Source of the DNA: Achromobacter insuavis
GTDB lineage: Bacteria > Pseudomonadota > Gammaproteobacteria > Burkholderiales > Burkholderiaceae_B
Assembly: GCF_902859645.1 (NCBI RefSeq)
Contig: NZ_CADIJR010000029.1
Span: 1-64,000 of the forward strand
Length of the DNA: 64,000 nt
Reading direction: 5' to 3'
This document shows positions 51,740-60,874 of this stretch, piece after piece; the first letter of the stretch is position 1; each line of letters opens with the position of its first letter. The position numbers were made by a program, and so were the translations under genes. Below the pieces are notes generated by a model that did not search any database, was not told where the DNA came from, and worked only from the letters and a program-made list of their open reading frames with translations.

Positions 51740-52921
51740 TTAGATCATCTCGATCGCCATCGCCACGGCTTCGCCGCCGCCGATGCACAGCGTGGCCACG
51801 CCGCGCTTGCCGCCGGTCTTGCGCAGCGCGCCGATCAGCGTGGTCATCAGGCGGGCGCCGGAGGCGCCGATGGGGTGGCCCAGGGCGGTGGCGCCGCCGT
51901 GCACGTTGACCTTGTCGTGCGGCAGCTTGAAGTCGGCCATGGCGGCCATGGTGACCACCGCGAAGGCTTCGTTGATCTCGTACAGGTCCACGTCCTCGGC
52001 CTTCCAGCCGGTCTTGGCGAACAGGTTCTTCAACGCGCCGACGGGGGCGGTGGTGAACCAGTTCGGTTCCTGCGAGTGCTGGCTGTGCGCCACGATGCGG
52101 GCCAGCGGCTTGACGCCGAGCTTCTCGGCGGTGGAGGCGCGCATCAGCACCATGGCGGCGGCGCCATCGGAGATCGACGACGAGTTGGCGGCGGTGACGG
52201 TGCCGTCCTTCTTGAACGCGGGCTTGAGGGTGGGGATCTTTTCCGGCATGGCCTTGGTGGGGGCCTCGTCGGTGTCGATCACGGTGTCGCCCTTGCGGCC
52301 GGCGACCGTGACGGGGGTGATTTCCCACTTGAAGCTGCCGTCCTCGGTGGCGGCGCGGGCGCGGCGCAGCGATTCCAGCGAGAACGCGTCCTGCTGCTCG
52401 CGGGTGAACGAATACTTGGCGGCGCAGTCCTCGGCGAACACGCCCATGGCCTTGCCCTTGTCGTAGGCGTCTTCCAGGCCGTCCAGCGCCATGTGGTCAT
52501 ACACGGTGTTGTGGCCGTAGCGGTAGCCCTGGCGGCCCTTGAGCAGCAGGTAGGGGGCGTTGCTCATGCTTTCCTGGCCGCCAGCGACGACGATGTTGGC
52601 CGAGCCCGCGGCCAGCAGGTCGTGGCCGAACATGGCGGCCTTCAGGCCCGAACCGCACACCTTGTGGATGGTGGTGCACGCCACGCCCAGCGGCAGGCCC
52701 GCGCCCAGCGCGGCCTGGCGCGCGGGCGCCTGGCCCTGGCCGGCCTGCAGCACGTTGCCCATGATGACTTCTTCGATCTGTTCGGGCTTGACGCCGGCGC
52801 GCTCGACGGCGGCCTTGATGGCGATCGAGCCGAGTTCGTGCGCGGCCAGGCCGGACAGGCTGCCGAGCATGCCGCCCATGGGCGTGCGGGCGACGGAAAC
52901 GATAACGATGGGATCTGACAT
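51740..52921 (-). CDS. Acetyl-CoA C-acetyltransferase (thiolase)
   Basis: 393 residues from ATG 52921. Thiolase catalytic residues: C89 in TTIHKVCGSGLKAAM, H349 in GGATALGHPIGASGARL, and C379 in LCIGGGEAVAMAIEMI. It condenses or cleaves acetoacetyl-CoA, the last leucine-pathway step after HMG-CoA lyase, and also serves ketone-body and PHB metabolism. Flanked by AceK and the methylcrotonyl-CoA carboxylase subunits on the same strand. Confidence 0.93.
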   Translation of the reverse strand: MSDPIVIVSVARTPMGGMLGSLSGLAAHELGSIAIKAAVERAGVKPEQIEEVIMGNVLQAGQGQAPARQAALGAGLPLGVACTTIHKVCGSGLKAAMFGHDLLAAGSANIVVAGGQESMSNAPYLLLKGRQGYRYGHNTVYDHMALDGLEDAYDKGKAMGVFAEDCAAKYSFTREQQDAFSLESLRRARAATEDGSFKWEITPVTVAGRKGDTVIDTDEAPTKAMPEKIPTLKPAFKKDGTVTAANSSSISDGAAAMVLMRASTAEKLGVKPLARIVAHSQHSQEPNWFTTAPVGALKNLFAKTGWKAEDVDLYEINEAFAVVTMAAMADFKLPHDKVNVHGGATALGHPIGASGARLMTTLIGALRKTGGKRGVATLCIGGGEAVAMAIEMI

Positions 52922-52955
52922 GACTAGCTCCTGTGAGGGTCGGGACAGCGTCTGC

Positions 52956-54821
52956 TTACGAGGCCGCGCCGGCGGATGCCGGGCGCAGGCGTCTGTCCGT
53001 ATCGTAAGGGAAAAATTCTTCGATCCGGCCTTGCGCCACGTGGGCGCGGCAGGCCTGCCACCAATCCGGCTCCAGCAGGTCGGCATGGTGGCGCAGGAAG
53101 GCGCCGCGCACGCGCGCGTCGCCCAGCAGGAAACGGCCGAACTCCTCGGGGAAGACGTCGTTCGGTCCGATGGCGTACCAGGGTTCCGACGCCATTTCCG
53201 CCTCCTCGTTGGGGGCGGGTGGAATCCGTCGGAAATTCATTTCGGTCATGCGCTGGATTTCGTCGTAGTCGTAGAACACGACCCGTCCGAGCCGCGTCAC
53301 GCCGAAGTTCTTGTAAAGCATGTCGCCGGGGAAGATGTTGGCCGCGGCCAGCTGGCGGATGGCGTCGCCGTATTCGCGCACGGCCGGCTCCAGCAGCGCG
53401 TCGGACGCCTGGCTCAGATACAGGTTCAGCGGCGTCATGCGCCGCTCGATGTAGACGTGGCGGATGACCACGGTGTCCCCGGTTTCCTCGATCAGGCTGG
53501 GCACCAGGCGCCGCAGTTCGTCCAGCAGCGGCGCGGCGAAGCGATCGCGCGGCAGCGCCACCTGGGAGTATTCCCAGGTATCGGCCATGCGGCCGACGCG
53601 GTCGTGCAGCTTGACCATCTGGTATTTGCGCCGCACGGTGGCGTGGTCCATGCCGTCCTTGTCGATGCGGTCCTTGATCAGCTTGAACACATAGGGATAG
53701 GACGGCAGCGTGAACACGCACATCACCATGCCCTTGATGCCGGGCGCGATGTCGAAGGCGTCGCGCGAATGCGCCAGGTGGTGCAGGAAATCGCGGTAGA
53801 ACAGCGTCTTGCCCTGCTTCTGCAGCCCGATCATGGTGTACAGCTCGGCCTTGGGCTTGCGCGGCAAGAGGCTGGCCAGGAAGTTGACCACCGCGGCCGG
53901 CGTCTCCATGTCCACCAGGAAATACGCGCGCGTAAAGCTGAACAGCGTGCTCAGGTCGTCCGCGCCCAGCAGCAGCGCATCCAGGTTCACCTGCCCGGCC
54001 GGGTTGCGCGTGAGCGCCACGGCGAAGGGGTAGACGGTGCCCTGGTTGATCAGGCGGCCGACGATGTAGGCGCCCTTGTTGCGAAAGAACAGCGAGCCCA
54101 GCGCGTGCACCTGGCAGTCGCTGGCGATGCGGCGGCCGACGTGGCGCGGCAACTGCTGGCGCAGCTGCCGCACCGCGGCGCGCGCCAGCAGGCGGGTGTC
54201 GCGCGGCAGGTCCTCGAACGGCAGCGCCAGGCCGAAGTCGGCCACCATGCGGATCAGGCTCTTCTGCAGGCCCTCGGTCACCGGGTAGTAGACCCGGTAC
54301 GACGGCATGCGGCTGTCCAGGTAGTCGGTGGCCACGGCCGGCCGCACGAACAGGAAATCGTTGTGGAAATAGTCGCGATGCAGCAGCCGGCACGACACCG
54401 AGTTGAAGAAGGTCTCGGCGCATTCGGGCTGGCGGTGCTCGCCCAGCAGGCCGACGAATTCCTGCTTGATCTGCTGCCAGTAGGCGGTCTGCGTCGCGGT
54501 CAGGGCCGGGGCGGCCGCGCCGTTGGCCTCGTCAGCGCCGTGGACGCCGACCGCGCCTTCGGGACGGCCGCGCAGCACGCCCTCGAGCTGGCTGGCGCAC
54601 TCGCGCACCCGCATGTCGTAGTACTCGATGCGTTCGCGCGACAGGCGCTGGATGCCGTGCCAGTCGCCCGATTCGAACAGCGCCTTGGCGCGCTGCGCGC
54701 TGTAGCGGAACAGCGCGTAGTGGCGGTCGAAGCCGGCCAGGATCCGCCGCGCGACCTCCAGCGCCGAGGGGCCCTGCGCGGGCGCCTGCTCGATGTGCTG
54801 GACGTCGGACGTGCGGATCAT
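52956..54821 (-). CDS. aceK: Isocitrate dehydrogenase kinase/phosphatase
   Basis: 621 residues, slightly longer than the roughly 580 of E. coli AceK. It carries the AceK kinase-like core: FSFTRAYFLVDMETPAAVVNFLASLLPRKPKAELYTMIGLQKQGKTLFYRDFLHHLAHSRDAF, then GMVMCVFTLPSYPYVFKLIKDR and GRVVFYDYDEIQRMTEMNFRRIPPA. It phosphorylates or dephosphorylates isocitrate dehydrogenase to send isocitrate into the glyoxylate shunt, which makes sense when leucine or acetate supplies acetyl-CoA. No aceA/aceB in the window. Confidence 0.95.
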   Translation of the reverse strand: MIRTSDVQHIEQAPAQGPSALEVARRILAGFDRHYALFRYSAQRAKALFESGDWHGIQRLSRERIEYYDMRVRECASQLEGVLRGRPEGAVGVHGADEANGAAAPALTATQTAYWQQIKQEFVGLLGEHRQPECAETFFNSVSCRLLHRDYFHNDFLFVRPAVATDYLDSRMPSYRVYYPVTEGLQKSLIRMVADFGLALPFEDLPRDTRLLARAAVRQLRQQLPRHVGRRIASDCQVHALGSLFFRNKGAYIVGRLINQGTVYPFAVALTRNPAGQVNLDALLLGADDLSTLFSFTRAYFLVDMETPAAVVNFLASLLPRKPKAELYTMIGLQKQGKTLFYRDFLHHLAHSRDAFDIAPGIKGMVMCVFTLPSYPYVFKLIKDRIDKDGMDHATVRRKYQMVKLHDRVGRMADTWEYSQVALPRDRFAAPLLDELRRLVPSLIEETGDTVVIRHVYIERRMTPLNLYLSQASDALLEPAVREYGDAIRQLAAANIFPGDMLYKNFGVTRLGRVVFYDYDEIQRMTEMNFRRIPPAPNEEAEMASEPWYAIGPNDVFPEEFGRFLLGDARVRGAFLRHHADLLEPDWWQACRAHVAQGRIEEFFPYDTDRRLRPASAGAAS

Positions 54822-54832
54822 GGCGGCCGGGC

Positions 54833-56011
54833 TCAGGCGGTTTCGGCGAACAGCTCGCGGCCGATCAGCATGCGGCGGATTTCGCTGGTGCCGGCGCCGA
54901 TCTCGTACAGCTTGGCGTCGCGCCAGAGGCGGCCCACGGGGTATTCGTTGATGTAGCCGTTGCCGCCCAGGATCTGCACGCCCTCGCCGGCCATCCAGGT
55001 GGCTTTCTCGGCGGTGTACAGGATCAGCGCGGCGCAGTCCTTGCGCACCTGGCGCACGTGCTCGGCGCCGAGGCGGTCGAGGTTCTTGCCGACCTGGTAG
55101 CAGAAGGCGCGGCTGGCCTGCAGCGTGGTGTACAGGTCCGCCACCTTGCCCTGGATCAGCTGGAATTCGCCAATGGCCTGGCCGAACTGCTTGCGGTCAT
55201 GGATGTACGGCACCACCACGTCCATCACGGCCTGCATGATGCCGACCGGGCCGCCCGACAGCACCGCGCGTTCGTAGTCCAGGCCGCTCATCAGCACCTT
55301 GACGCCGCCGTTGACCTGGCCCAGCACGTTTTCCTCGGGGATCTCGCAATCCTGGAACACCAGTTCGCCGGTGTGGCTGCCGCGCATGCCGAGCTTGTCC
55401 AGCTTCTGCGCCACCGAGAAACCCTTGAAGCCCTTTTCCACCAGGAACGCGGTGATGCCGCGCTGGTGCGCCTCGGGGTCGGTCTTGGCGTAGACCACCA
55501 GGGTGTCGGCGTCGGGGCCGTTGGTGATCCACATCTTGGTGCCGTTGAGCACGTAGCGGTCGCCCTTCTTGTCGGCGCGCAGCTTCATGCTGACCACGTC
55601 CGAGCCGGCGCCCGGTTCGCTCATGGCCAGCGCGCCGACGTGTTCGCCGGAAATCAGCTTGGGCAGGTATCTGGCCTTCTGCGCCGGGGTGCCGTTGCGG
55701 TTGATCTGGTTGACGCACAGGTTCGAGTGGGCGCCATAGGACAGGCCGATCGAGGCGCTGGCGCGGGAGATTTCCTCCATCGCCACCATGTGGGCCAGGT
55801 AGCCCATGTTGGCGCCGCCGTATTCCTCGCTGGCCGTCATGCCCAGCACGCCCAGGTCGCCGAACTTGCGCCAGAGGTCCATGGGGAACTGGTCGCTGCG
55901 GTCGACTTCGGCGGCGCGCGGCGCGATCTCGGCCTGCGCGAAAGTGCGCACGGCGTCGCGCAGCATGTCCAGGTCTTCGCCCAGATCGAAGTTCAGGCCA
56001 GGAAGGTTCAT
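54833..56011 (-). CDS. liuA: Isovaleryl-CoA dehydrogenase
   Basis: 392 residues, the standard LiuA length. Substrate and flavin motifs are [42 protein letters not shown] and [26 protein letters not shown]. The catalytic glutamate is E247 in [15 protein letters not shown], the position used by isovaleryl-CoA dehydrogenases rather than the one near the C-terminus of other acyl-CoA dehydrogenases. It starts the liu block: leucine-derived isovaleryl-CoA to 3-methylcrotonyl-CoA. Genes for the hydratase (liuC) and HMG-CoA lyase (liuE) are not in the window. Confidence 0.96.
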   Translation of the reverse strand: MNLPGLNFDLGEDLDMLRDAVRTFAQAEIAPRAAEVDRSDQFPMDLWRKFGDLGVLGMTASEEYGGANMGYLAHMVAMEEISRASASIGLSYGAHSNLCVNQINRNGTPAQKARYLPKLISGEHVGALAMSEPGAGSDVVSMKLRADKKGDRYVLNGTKMWITNGPDADTLVVYAKTDPEAHQRGITAFLVEKGFKGFSVAQKLDKLGMRGSHTGELVFQDCEIPEENVLGQVNGGVKVLMSGLDYERAVLSGGPVGIMQAVMDVVVPYIHDRKQFGQAIGEFQLIQGKVADLYTTLQASRAFCYQVGKNLDRLGAEHVRQVRKDCAALILYTAEKATWMAGEGVQILGGNGYINEYPVGRLWRDAKLYEIGAGTSEIRRMLIGRELFAETA

Positions 56012-56131
56012 CGCTGTCTCCGTGATAGTGGGTACTTACATTCTTATGGGCGCCAGGATCGCGCCGGATCTCGCCGCGTGGCCCCATGATGCGCTGATCG
56101 ACGCTGGCTACGCAATGATGCACCGCAAATA

Positions 56132-56151
56132 TTACGTTTACGTAAACGTAA
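56132..56151. promoter_or_regulatory. LiuR operator upstream of liuA
   Basis: A perfect 20-bp palindrome, TTACGTTTACGTAAACGTAA, lies 121 bp upstream of the liuA start. Its right part (GTTTACGTAAACGTAAAT, 56136-56153) is repeated identically at 60815-60832 next to liuR. The divergent plus-strand gene at 56257 is also within reach. It should bind the MerR-family LiuR. Confidence 0.8.
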
Positions 56152-56256
56152 ATAAGAGTCGGGTTTTCCCTAGGCAAATGTTTGCGTCCCGGGGGAACGC
56201 CCCTGGGTACTATTCCCCGGATCCTTGAAACCTCAAATTTTGTTACGGAGTCAGCG

Positions 56257-57435
56257 GTGTCCGACCTGGCCAATCTCGACGATATTGTGGCGCTGCGGCG
56301 CGACCTGCACGCCCATCCCGAGCTCTGCTACGAAGAGCACCGCACCGCCAAGGTGGTGGCCGATGCGCTGCGCGGCTGGGGCATCGAGACCCATACCGGC
56401 ATCGCCAAGACCGGCGTGGTCGGCGTCATCAAGCGCGGCGCTTCCGACCGCGCCATCATGCTGCGCGCCGATATGGACGCCCTGCCGATGCAGGAAGAGA
56501 ACCAGTTCGAGCACCGCTCGCGCCACGACGGCAAGATGCACGGCTGCGGCCACGACGGCCACACCGCCATGCTGCTGGCCGCCGCGCGCCACCTGCAACA
56601 GCAGGGCGGCTTCGACGGCACGGTCTATTTCTGCTTCCAGCCGGCCGAGGAAGGCGGCGCCGGCGGCCGCGCCATGATCCAGGACGGCCTGTTCGACCGC
56701 TTTCCCTGCGAGGCCGTGTTCGGCATGCACAACTGGCCCGGCCTGGAGGCCGGTTCGTTCGGCGTCTGCGCCGGCCCGATGATGGCTTCCGCCAACGGCT
56801 TCAAGATCACCGTGCGCGGCAAGGGCGGCCACGCCGCCGCGCCGCACGATTGCGCCGACCCGGTGCCGGCGCTGTTCGCCATCGGCCAGTCGCTGCAGAC
56901 CATCCTGACCCGCAGCAAGCGCCCGCTGGACGCCGCCGTGCTGTCCATCACCCAGGTGCAGGCCGGCGGCAGCGTCATCAACGTGATTCCGGGCAGCGCC
57001 TGGCTGGGCGGCTCGGTGCGCGCCTACAGCACCGACGTGGTCGACCTGATCGAGCGCCGCATGCACGAGATCGCCGGCAGCATCGCCGCCGCCCATGGCT
57101 GCGAGGCCGAGGTCTATTTCGAGCGGCGCTATCCGGCGCTGATCAATACGCCGGCCGAGACCGAGTTCTGCATGGAGGTCATGCGCGAGGTGGCCGGCGC
57201 CGACCACGCCCGCGTGATCGAGCCGGTGATGGCCTCGGAGGACTTCGCCTTCCTGCTGCAGGCAAAGCCCGGCTGCTACGTGTTCCTGGGCAACGGCGAC
57301 GGCGACCATCGCATGGCCGGCCACGGCCTGGGCCCGTGCATGCTGCATAACACCAGCTACGACTTCAACGACGCCCTGATCGCGCCGGGCGCGAGCTACT
57401 GGGTGCGCCTGGCGCAGCGCTACCTGGCCGGCTGA
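56257..57435 (+). CDS. M20-family amidohydrolase (hippurate/N-acyl amino acid hydrolase-like)
   Basis: 392 residues from GTG 56257, with GGAG 6 nt upstream; the earlier in-frame ATG at 56182 would overlap promoter sequence. Metal-site motifs: HGCGHDGHTAMLLAAARHL, FCFQPAEEGGAGGRAMIQDGLFD, GMHNWPG, and a C-terminal His in GPCMLHNTSYDFNDALI. Dinuclear zinc-type peptidase removing an acyl group from an amino acid or amino-acid conjugate. It is divergent from liuA and may share the LiuR-type operator. Confidence 0.93.
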   Translation: MSDLANLDDIVALRRDLHAHPELCYEEHRTAKVVADALRGWGIETHTGIAKTGVVGVIKRGASDRAIMLRADMDALPMQEENQFEHRSRHDGKMHGCGHDGHTAMLLAAARHLQQQGGFDGTVYFCFQPAEEGGAGGRAMIQDGLFDRFPCEAVFGMHNWPGLEAGSFGVCAGPMMASANGFKITVRGKGGHAAAPHDCADPVPALFAIGQSLQTILTRSKRPLDAAVLSITQVQAGGSVINVIPGSAWLGGSVRAYSTDVVDLIERRMHEIAGSIAAAHGCEAEVYFERRYPALINTPAETEFCMEVMREVAGADHARVIEPVMASEDFAFLLQAKPGCYVFLGNGDGDHRMAGHGLGPCMLHNTSYDFNDALIAPGASYWVRLAQRYLAG

Positions 57436-57566
57436 TCGCGCGCGGCCGTCGCGACGCGCGTGTCGCCTTCGCGGTCACCGCCTTTGTCGCCACGACAAGT
57501 TTTCCTTTTGCTTTACCCGTTTCACGCATTACCTCACGCAGTGCTACGCAACACCACAAGGAAGCT

Positions 57567-58538
57567 ATGAAAAAGAAGATGTTGTTCACGGCCGCGGGGG
57601 CGGCCCTGGCGATCATGACGGGCGGCGCCGCGCTGGCGCAGGGCTGGCCCGCCAAGCCCATCACCCTGGTCGTGCCCTACACCGCCGGCGGCAGCGCCGA
57701 CGCGATCGGCCGCCGCCTGGGCGACGTGCTGCGCAAGGAGGCCAACGCCACCGTCATCGTCGAAAACAAGCCCGGCGCGGGCGCCTCGGTCGGCACCGAC
57801 TTCGTGGCGCGCGCCCAGCCGGACGGCGCCACCCTGCTGCTGGCTTCCACCAGCCCGCTGACCATCTTCCCGCACCTGGCCAAGACCAACTACGACCCGA
57901 TGAAGGACCTGACGCCGGTGGCCAGCGTGGCCGTGGCGCCCGTGGCCATCGTCGCCACCAAGGCCCTGCCGGTGAAGGATTTCGCCGGCCTGATCGACTA
58001 CGCCAAGTCGCACCCGGACGGCGTGCGCTACGGCACGCCGGGCCAGGGCACCGTGGCCCACATCGGCATGGCGGCGCTGACCACGCAGACCGGCACCAAG
58101 ATGCTGCACGTGCCCTACCGCGGCAACAGCCAGGCGCTGACCGACGGCCTGGGCGGCGTGGTCGAGCTGCTGGTGGTCAACACCGACGTGGTGCTGCCGC
58201 ACGTGGCCAGCGGCGCGCTCAAGCCGCTGGCGGTGATGGCGCCCGAGCGCCTGGCCGCCTGGCCCGACGTGCCCACGATGGCCGAACTGAAGCTGCCGCA
58301 GGCGCAGTACTACTCGAACTTCGGCATCTTCGCGCCGGCCAATCTGCCGCCGACGGTGGCGGGCCCGCTGCAGGCCGCGCTGGCCAAGGCCGTGGCCAGC
58401 GCCGAGTTCCAGGACCTGCTGGCCAAGTCCTACTTGCAGCCCGGCACCGCGTCCGGCGAGGCCTTCGTCAAGCAGGTGCAGGCCGAATACGTCAACAACG
58501 CCCGCATCATCAAGGAAGGCAACATCAAGGCGGAATGA
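57567..58538 (+). CDS. Bug-family receptor next to the amidohydrolase
   Basis: 323 residues with signal peptide MKKKMLFTAAGAALAIMTGGAALAQG, then WPAKPITLVVPYTAGGSADAIGRRLGDVLRKEANATVIVENKPGAGASVGTDFVARAQPDGATLL. It also has GNSQALTDGLGGVVELLVVNTDVVLPHVASG. It lies 131 bp after the amidohydrolase on the same strand and may bind an N-acyl amino acid or its product. A strong terminator follows. Confidence 0.95.
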   Translation: MKKKMLFTAAGAALAIMTGGAALAQGWPAKPITLVVPYTAGGSADAIGRRLGDVLRKEANATVIVENKPGAGASVGTDFVARAQPDGATLLLASTSPLTIFPHLAKTNYDPMKDLTPVASVAVAPVAIVATKALPVKDFAGLIDYAKSHPDGVRYGTPGQGTVAHIGMAALTTQTGTKMLHVPYRGNSQALTDGLGGVVELLVVNTDVVLPHVASGALKPLAVMAPERLAAWPDVPTMAELKLPQAQYYSNFGIFAPANLPPTVAGPLQAALAKAVASAEFQDLLAKSYLQPGTASGEAFVKQVQAEYVNNARIIKEGNIKAE

Positions 58539-58576
58539 CGCCGGCGCCGCCTGAATGTCGGCGGTCCAATGCAAAG

Positions 58577-58602
58577 CGCGCTCCTTGTGGAGCGCGTTTT
58601 TT
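58577..58602 (+). terminator. Rho-independent terminator after the Bug gene
   Basis: CGCGCTCC (58577-58584) pairs with GGAGCGCG (58589-58596) over TTGT, followed by TTTTTT. It lies 38 bp after the stop. Confidence 0.92.
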
Positions 58603-58781
58603 ATTGGCGCGGGCAGGGCTGGTTTGCGTCATGCGAATCGGGCGTGGCGTTCGGACGGCGCCAACCGATCTGGGTGAGGGTCTGACATATGCCCCCAGGA
58701 TCGTGTGTGAGTCGTTATCTCCCCGGTAATCTCTTCGAGCAAGGCCTACGCAAAGCGGGACTTGATTAGGGAAACGTTCGA

Positions 58782-59243
58782 ATGAAGTTGCGCACACGAT
58801 TCACTTTCACTTGGCTTCTGGGGCTTGGACTTGTCTGCGCGACTGCCGCGGCATATGACCCGACGACAGAGGTTCCCGTCTGGCACATGAGCATGTTCTC
58901 TCGCGCCAATTGCATCAACAATGAATCCATTTCATGGGATACCAGTGGCGCTTCATATTGGAACTTGTATACGCAGTCGTACCAAACCAACCTGGACGAC
59001 TTCTCTGAAGTTTTTATCAGCGCCGGACCGGAAGTAACTTGGCGGTCTGCGGCAGTCGCATGGTTTGCAGCAGGAGAAGGCTTTTGGCAGGTCGAAGGCT
59101 ATCACCTCATTCAGCCCGCTCCGCGAACGGATCCGGATGAGGGCTGGGCGCTGATCTACCAGAATTGCACGGACAGTTTTGGTGGCGCAACGGCCACCCT
59201 GGAAGAGTGCGTACGTACCTTGGCCGATGATTGCAGCTTCTAG
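58782..59243 (+). CDS. Secreted hypothetical protein (153 aa)
   Basis: Signal peptide MKLRTRFTFTWLLGLGLVCATAAA, then YDPTTEVPVWHMSMFSRANCINNESISWDTSGASYWNLYTQSYQTNLDDF, a Trp/Tyr/Asn-rich exported domain. Five cysteines follow the signal region (CINNES, NCTDS, EECVRT, DDCSF). Codon choice is less GC-rich than the flanks, suggesting acquisition. A second secreted protein gene starts 10 bp later, so the two probably form a unit. No family recognised. Confidence 0.75.
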   Translation: MKLRTRFTFTWLLGLGLVCATAAAYDPTTEVPVWHMSMFSRANCINNESISWDTSGASYWNLYTQSYQTNLDDFSEVFISAGPEVTWRSAAVAWFAAGEGFWQVEGYHLIQPAPRTDPDEGWALIYQNCTDSFGGATATLEECVRTLADDCSF

Positions 59244-59253
59244 AGAGCGCTCA

Positions 59254-59979
59254 ATGTTCCACAGCAGTTACAAAGCCACTGTCCTTGCACTGGTTATTCT
59301 TTTTCCCTGGCCTGGAGGCATGGTTCATGCCGCAGCGCCCGTTCCCACTGAGTTCCCTGCGGCGGGAGACCTTCAACCTCCCGCCAACATGCCTGTAGAT
59401 GCCAGAAAGCGGTGGGAAGAACGAAAATTGCGTCAAATTCGACCGAAGGCGCGTAGCGCCAAGCCAATCGTCTTCAGTGACCTCGCGTCCGTGCCTGTCC
59501 TGCAACGCTCATTCAAGCCGTTGAAGGCACGCGTTGAACAACTCGCGCAAGCACACAACAGCCTTCCCGCGCGACTACGCTCCTCCTGGATACATCCGGC
59601 GGACGTATCAAAGGGTCCGCTGAGCCGCTGTGCCTTGCAGTGCCAGACACCCGCCGGTGTTGAAGTGGACGCCAAGCTGACCGGCCTGGTCCGCGCCTAT
59701 GAGTGCCCAGACGTGGACGCCGTCATCCTTTCGGAAACACTGTTGAGTAAAGGAGGCATGGTCAATCTGCTATCCGCTGAACAAGTGAACGCGACGATGT
59801 CAGCGGGCGGTCATCCACGCGGTGTTGTGGCGACCCGCCTGGTTCGGCCCGAGGATGGTCAGGAGATGACGATGGTGCGTTGGCGCAGTGGCGAAAAAAT
59901 GATGACGCTTCGCGTGGCGGGAACACAAGCGCCATCACTGGATTTCGTACGCAAGGTCATGGAGAGCATGCCGGATTGA
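59254..59979 (+). CDS. Secreted hypothetical protein (241 aa)
   Basis: From ATG 59254 (MFHSSYKATVLALVILFPWPGGMVHAAAP), a signal-peptide-like start; the longer frame back to 59179 overlaps the previous gene and is less likely. The mature part has a Pro-rich spacer, an Arg/Lys segment (RKRWEERKLRQIRPKARS), cysteines in SRCALQCQTPAG and YECPDVDAV, and DGQEMTMVRWRSGEKMMTLRVAG. Function unknown. It follows the 153-aa secreted protein by 10 bp; both have lower GC and may act together at the cell surface. Confidence 0.75.
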   Translation: MFHSSYKATVLALVILFPWPGGMVHAAAPVPTEFPAAGDLQPPANMPVDARKRWEERKLRQIRPKARSAKPIVFSDLASVPVLQRSFKPLKARVEQLAQAHNSLPARLRSSWIHPADVSKGPLSRCALQCQTPAGVEVDAKLTGLVRAYECPDVDAVILSETLLSKGGMVNLLSAEQVNATMSAGGHPRGVVATRLVRPEDGQEMTMVRWRSGEKMMTLRVAGTQAPSLDFVRKVMESMPD

Positions 59980-60077
59980 TCCTGACTACCTTCCATGCAC
60001 GGAAAGGCCTTCTATGTTGGTCTTGGATCAATCCGCGTGAGTGGTGTCGGGACGCAATACTCAGTCTTGGAGGTGTG

Positions 60078-60410
60078 TCAGGCGGCTTTAGGCCCGAACA
60101 TGATCACCAGCATCCCCGCCAGGCACAGCCCCACGCCGACATAATCGCTGACGCTGGGCCGCACGCCATCGACCGCCCACAGCCACAGCAGCGCCATGCC
60201 GATGTACACGCCGCCATAGGCCGCATAGACGCGTCCCGACGCAGTCGGGTGCAGCGTCAGCAGCCAGGCGAACAGGGCCAGGCTGACGGCGGCCGGCGCC
60301 AGCAGCCAGATCGAATGGCCGCGGCGCAGCCACAGGTACGGCAGGTAGCAGCCGACGATCTCGGCCAGCGCGGTCAGGACGAACAGCGCGAAGGTCTGCA
60401 GCATGCCCAT
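60078..60410 (-). CDS. ynfA: YnfA family membrane protein (UPF0060)
   Basis: 110 residues with four membrane helices. The UPF0060 start is present ([30 protein letters not shown]) and the central [47 protein letters not shown]. YnfA is related to small multidrug resistance-type exporters, with a few reports of drug efflux. It is 7 bp downstream of liuR on the same strand. Confidence 0.95.
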   Translation of the reverse strand: MGMLQTFALFVLTALAEIVGCYLPYLWLRRGHSIWLLAPAAVSLALFAWLLTLHPTASGRVYAAYGGVYIGMALLWLWAVDGVRPSVSDYVGVGLCLAGMLVIMFGPKAA

Positions 60411-60417
60411 GACGCGG

Positions 60418-60801
60418 TCAGGCCCGCTGCTGCGCGAGCAGGTCGTGGCACTGGCGTTCCTGCACCGCGATTTCCTGCAGGGTGTCTTCGATGTCGCGGC
60501 GCTGCTGTTCCAGCGTGGCGCGATGCTGGGCCAGCACCGCCAGGTACTGGCGCAACTGCACCTCGGTGTCGCCGGGGCCGTCGTACATGTCGATCAGCGT
60601 CAGGATCTCGGACAGCTGCAGGCCCAGGCGCTTGCCGCGCAGGGCCAGCTTCAGGCGCGTGCGGTCGCGCGGTCCGAAGATGCGGTTGCGGCCCTCGCGC
60701 GCCGGGCTGACGATCCCCTGGTCTTCATAGAAGCGGATCGTGCGGGGCGTGACGTCGAACTCGCGGGCGAGCTCGGAGATGGTCCAGGTTGACGGGGACA
60801 T
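60418..60801 (-). CDS. liuR: LiuR-type MerR-family regulator
   Basis: 127 residues. MerR winged helix [61 protein letters not shown] (about 6-66) and a dimerisation coiled coil with [39 protein letters not shown]. It resembles LiuR, which represses leucine/isovalerate degradation genes and responds to pathway intermediates. Its binding sites at 56132-56151 and 60815-60832 support that role. It is divergent from the MBL hydrolase gene. Confidence 0.9.
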   Translation of the reverse strand: MSPSTWTISELAREFDVTPRTIRFYEDQGIVSPAREGRNRIFGPRDRTRLKLALRGKRLGLQLSEILTLIDMYDGPGDTEVQLRQYLAVLAQHRATLEQQRRDIEDTLQEIAVQERQCHDLLAQQRA

Positions 60802-60814
60802 GCGACGTGTGGCA

Positions 60815-60858
60815 GTTTACGTAAACGTAAATTATGATGACTTGACGCGATCGTCAAG
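60815..60858. promoter_or_regulatory. LiuR operator region between liuR and the MBL gene
   Basis: GTTTACGTAAACGTAAAT (60815-60832) is identical to the liuA site (56136-56153) and contains the palindrome GTTTACGTAAAC. Nine bases farther right is CTTGACG-CGAT-CGTCAAG (60841-60858), an exact 7-bp inverted repeat. Together they control the divergent liuR and MBL promoters. Confidence 0.75.
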
Positions 60859-60874
60859 CGTGGAGAGCGAGGCA

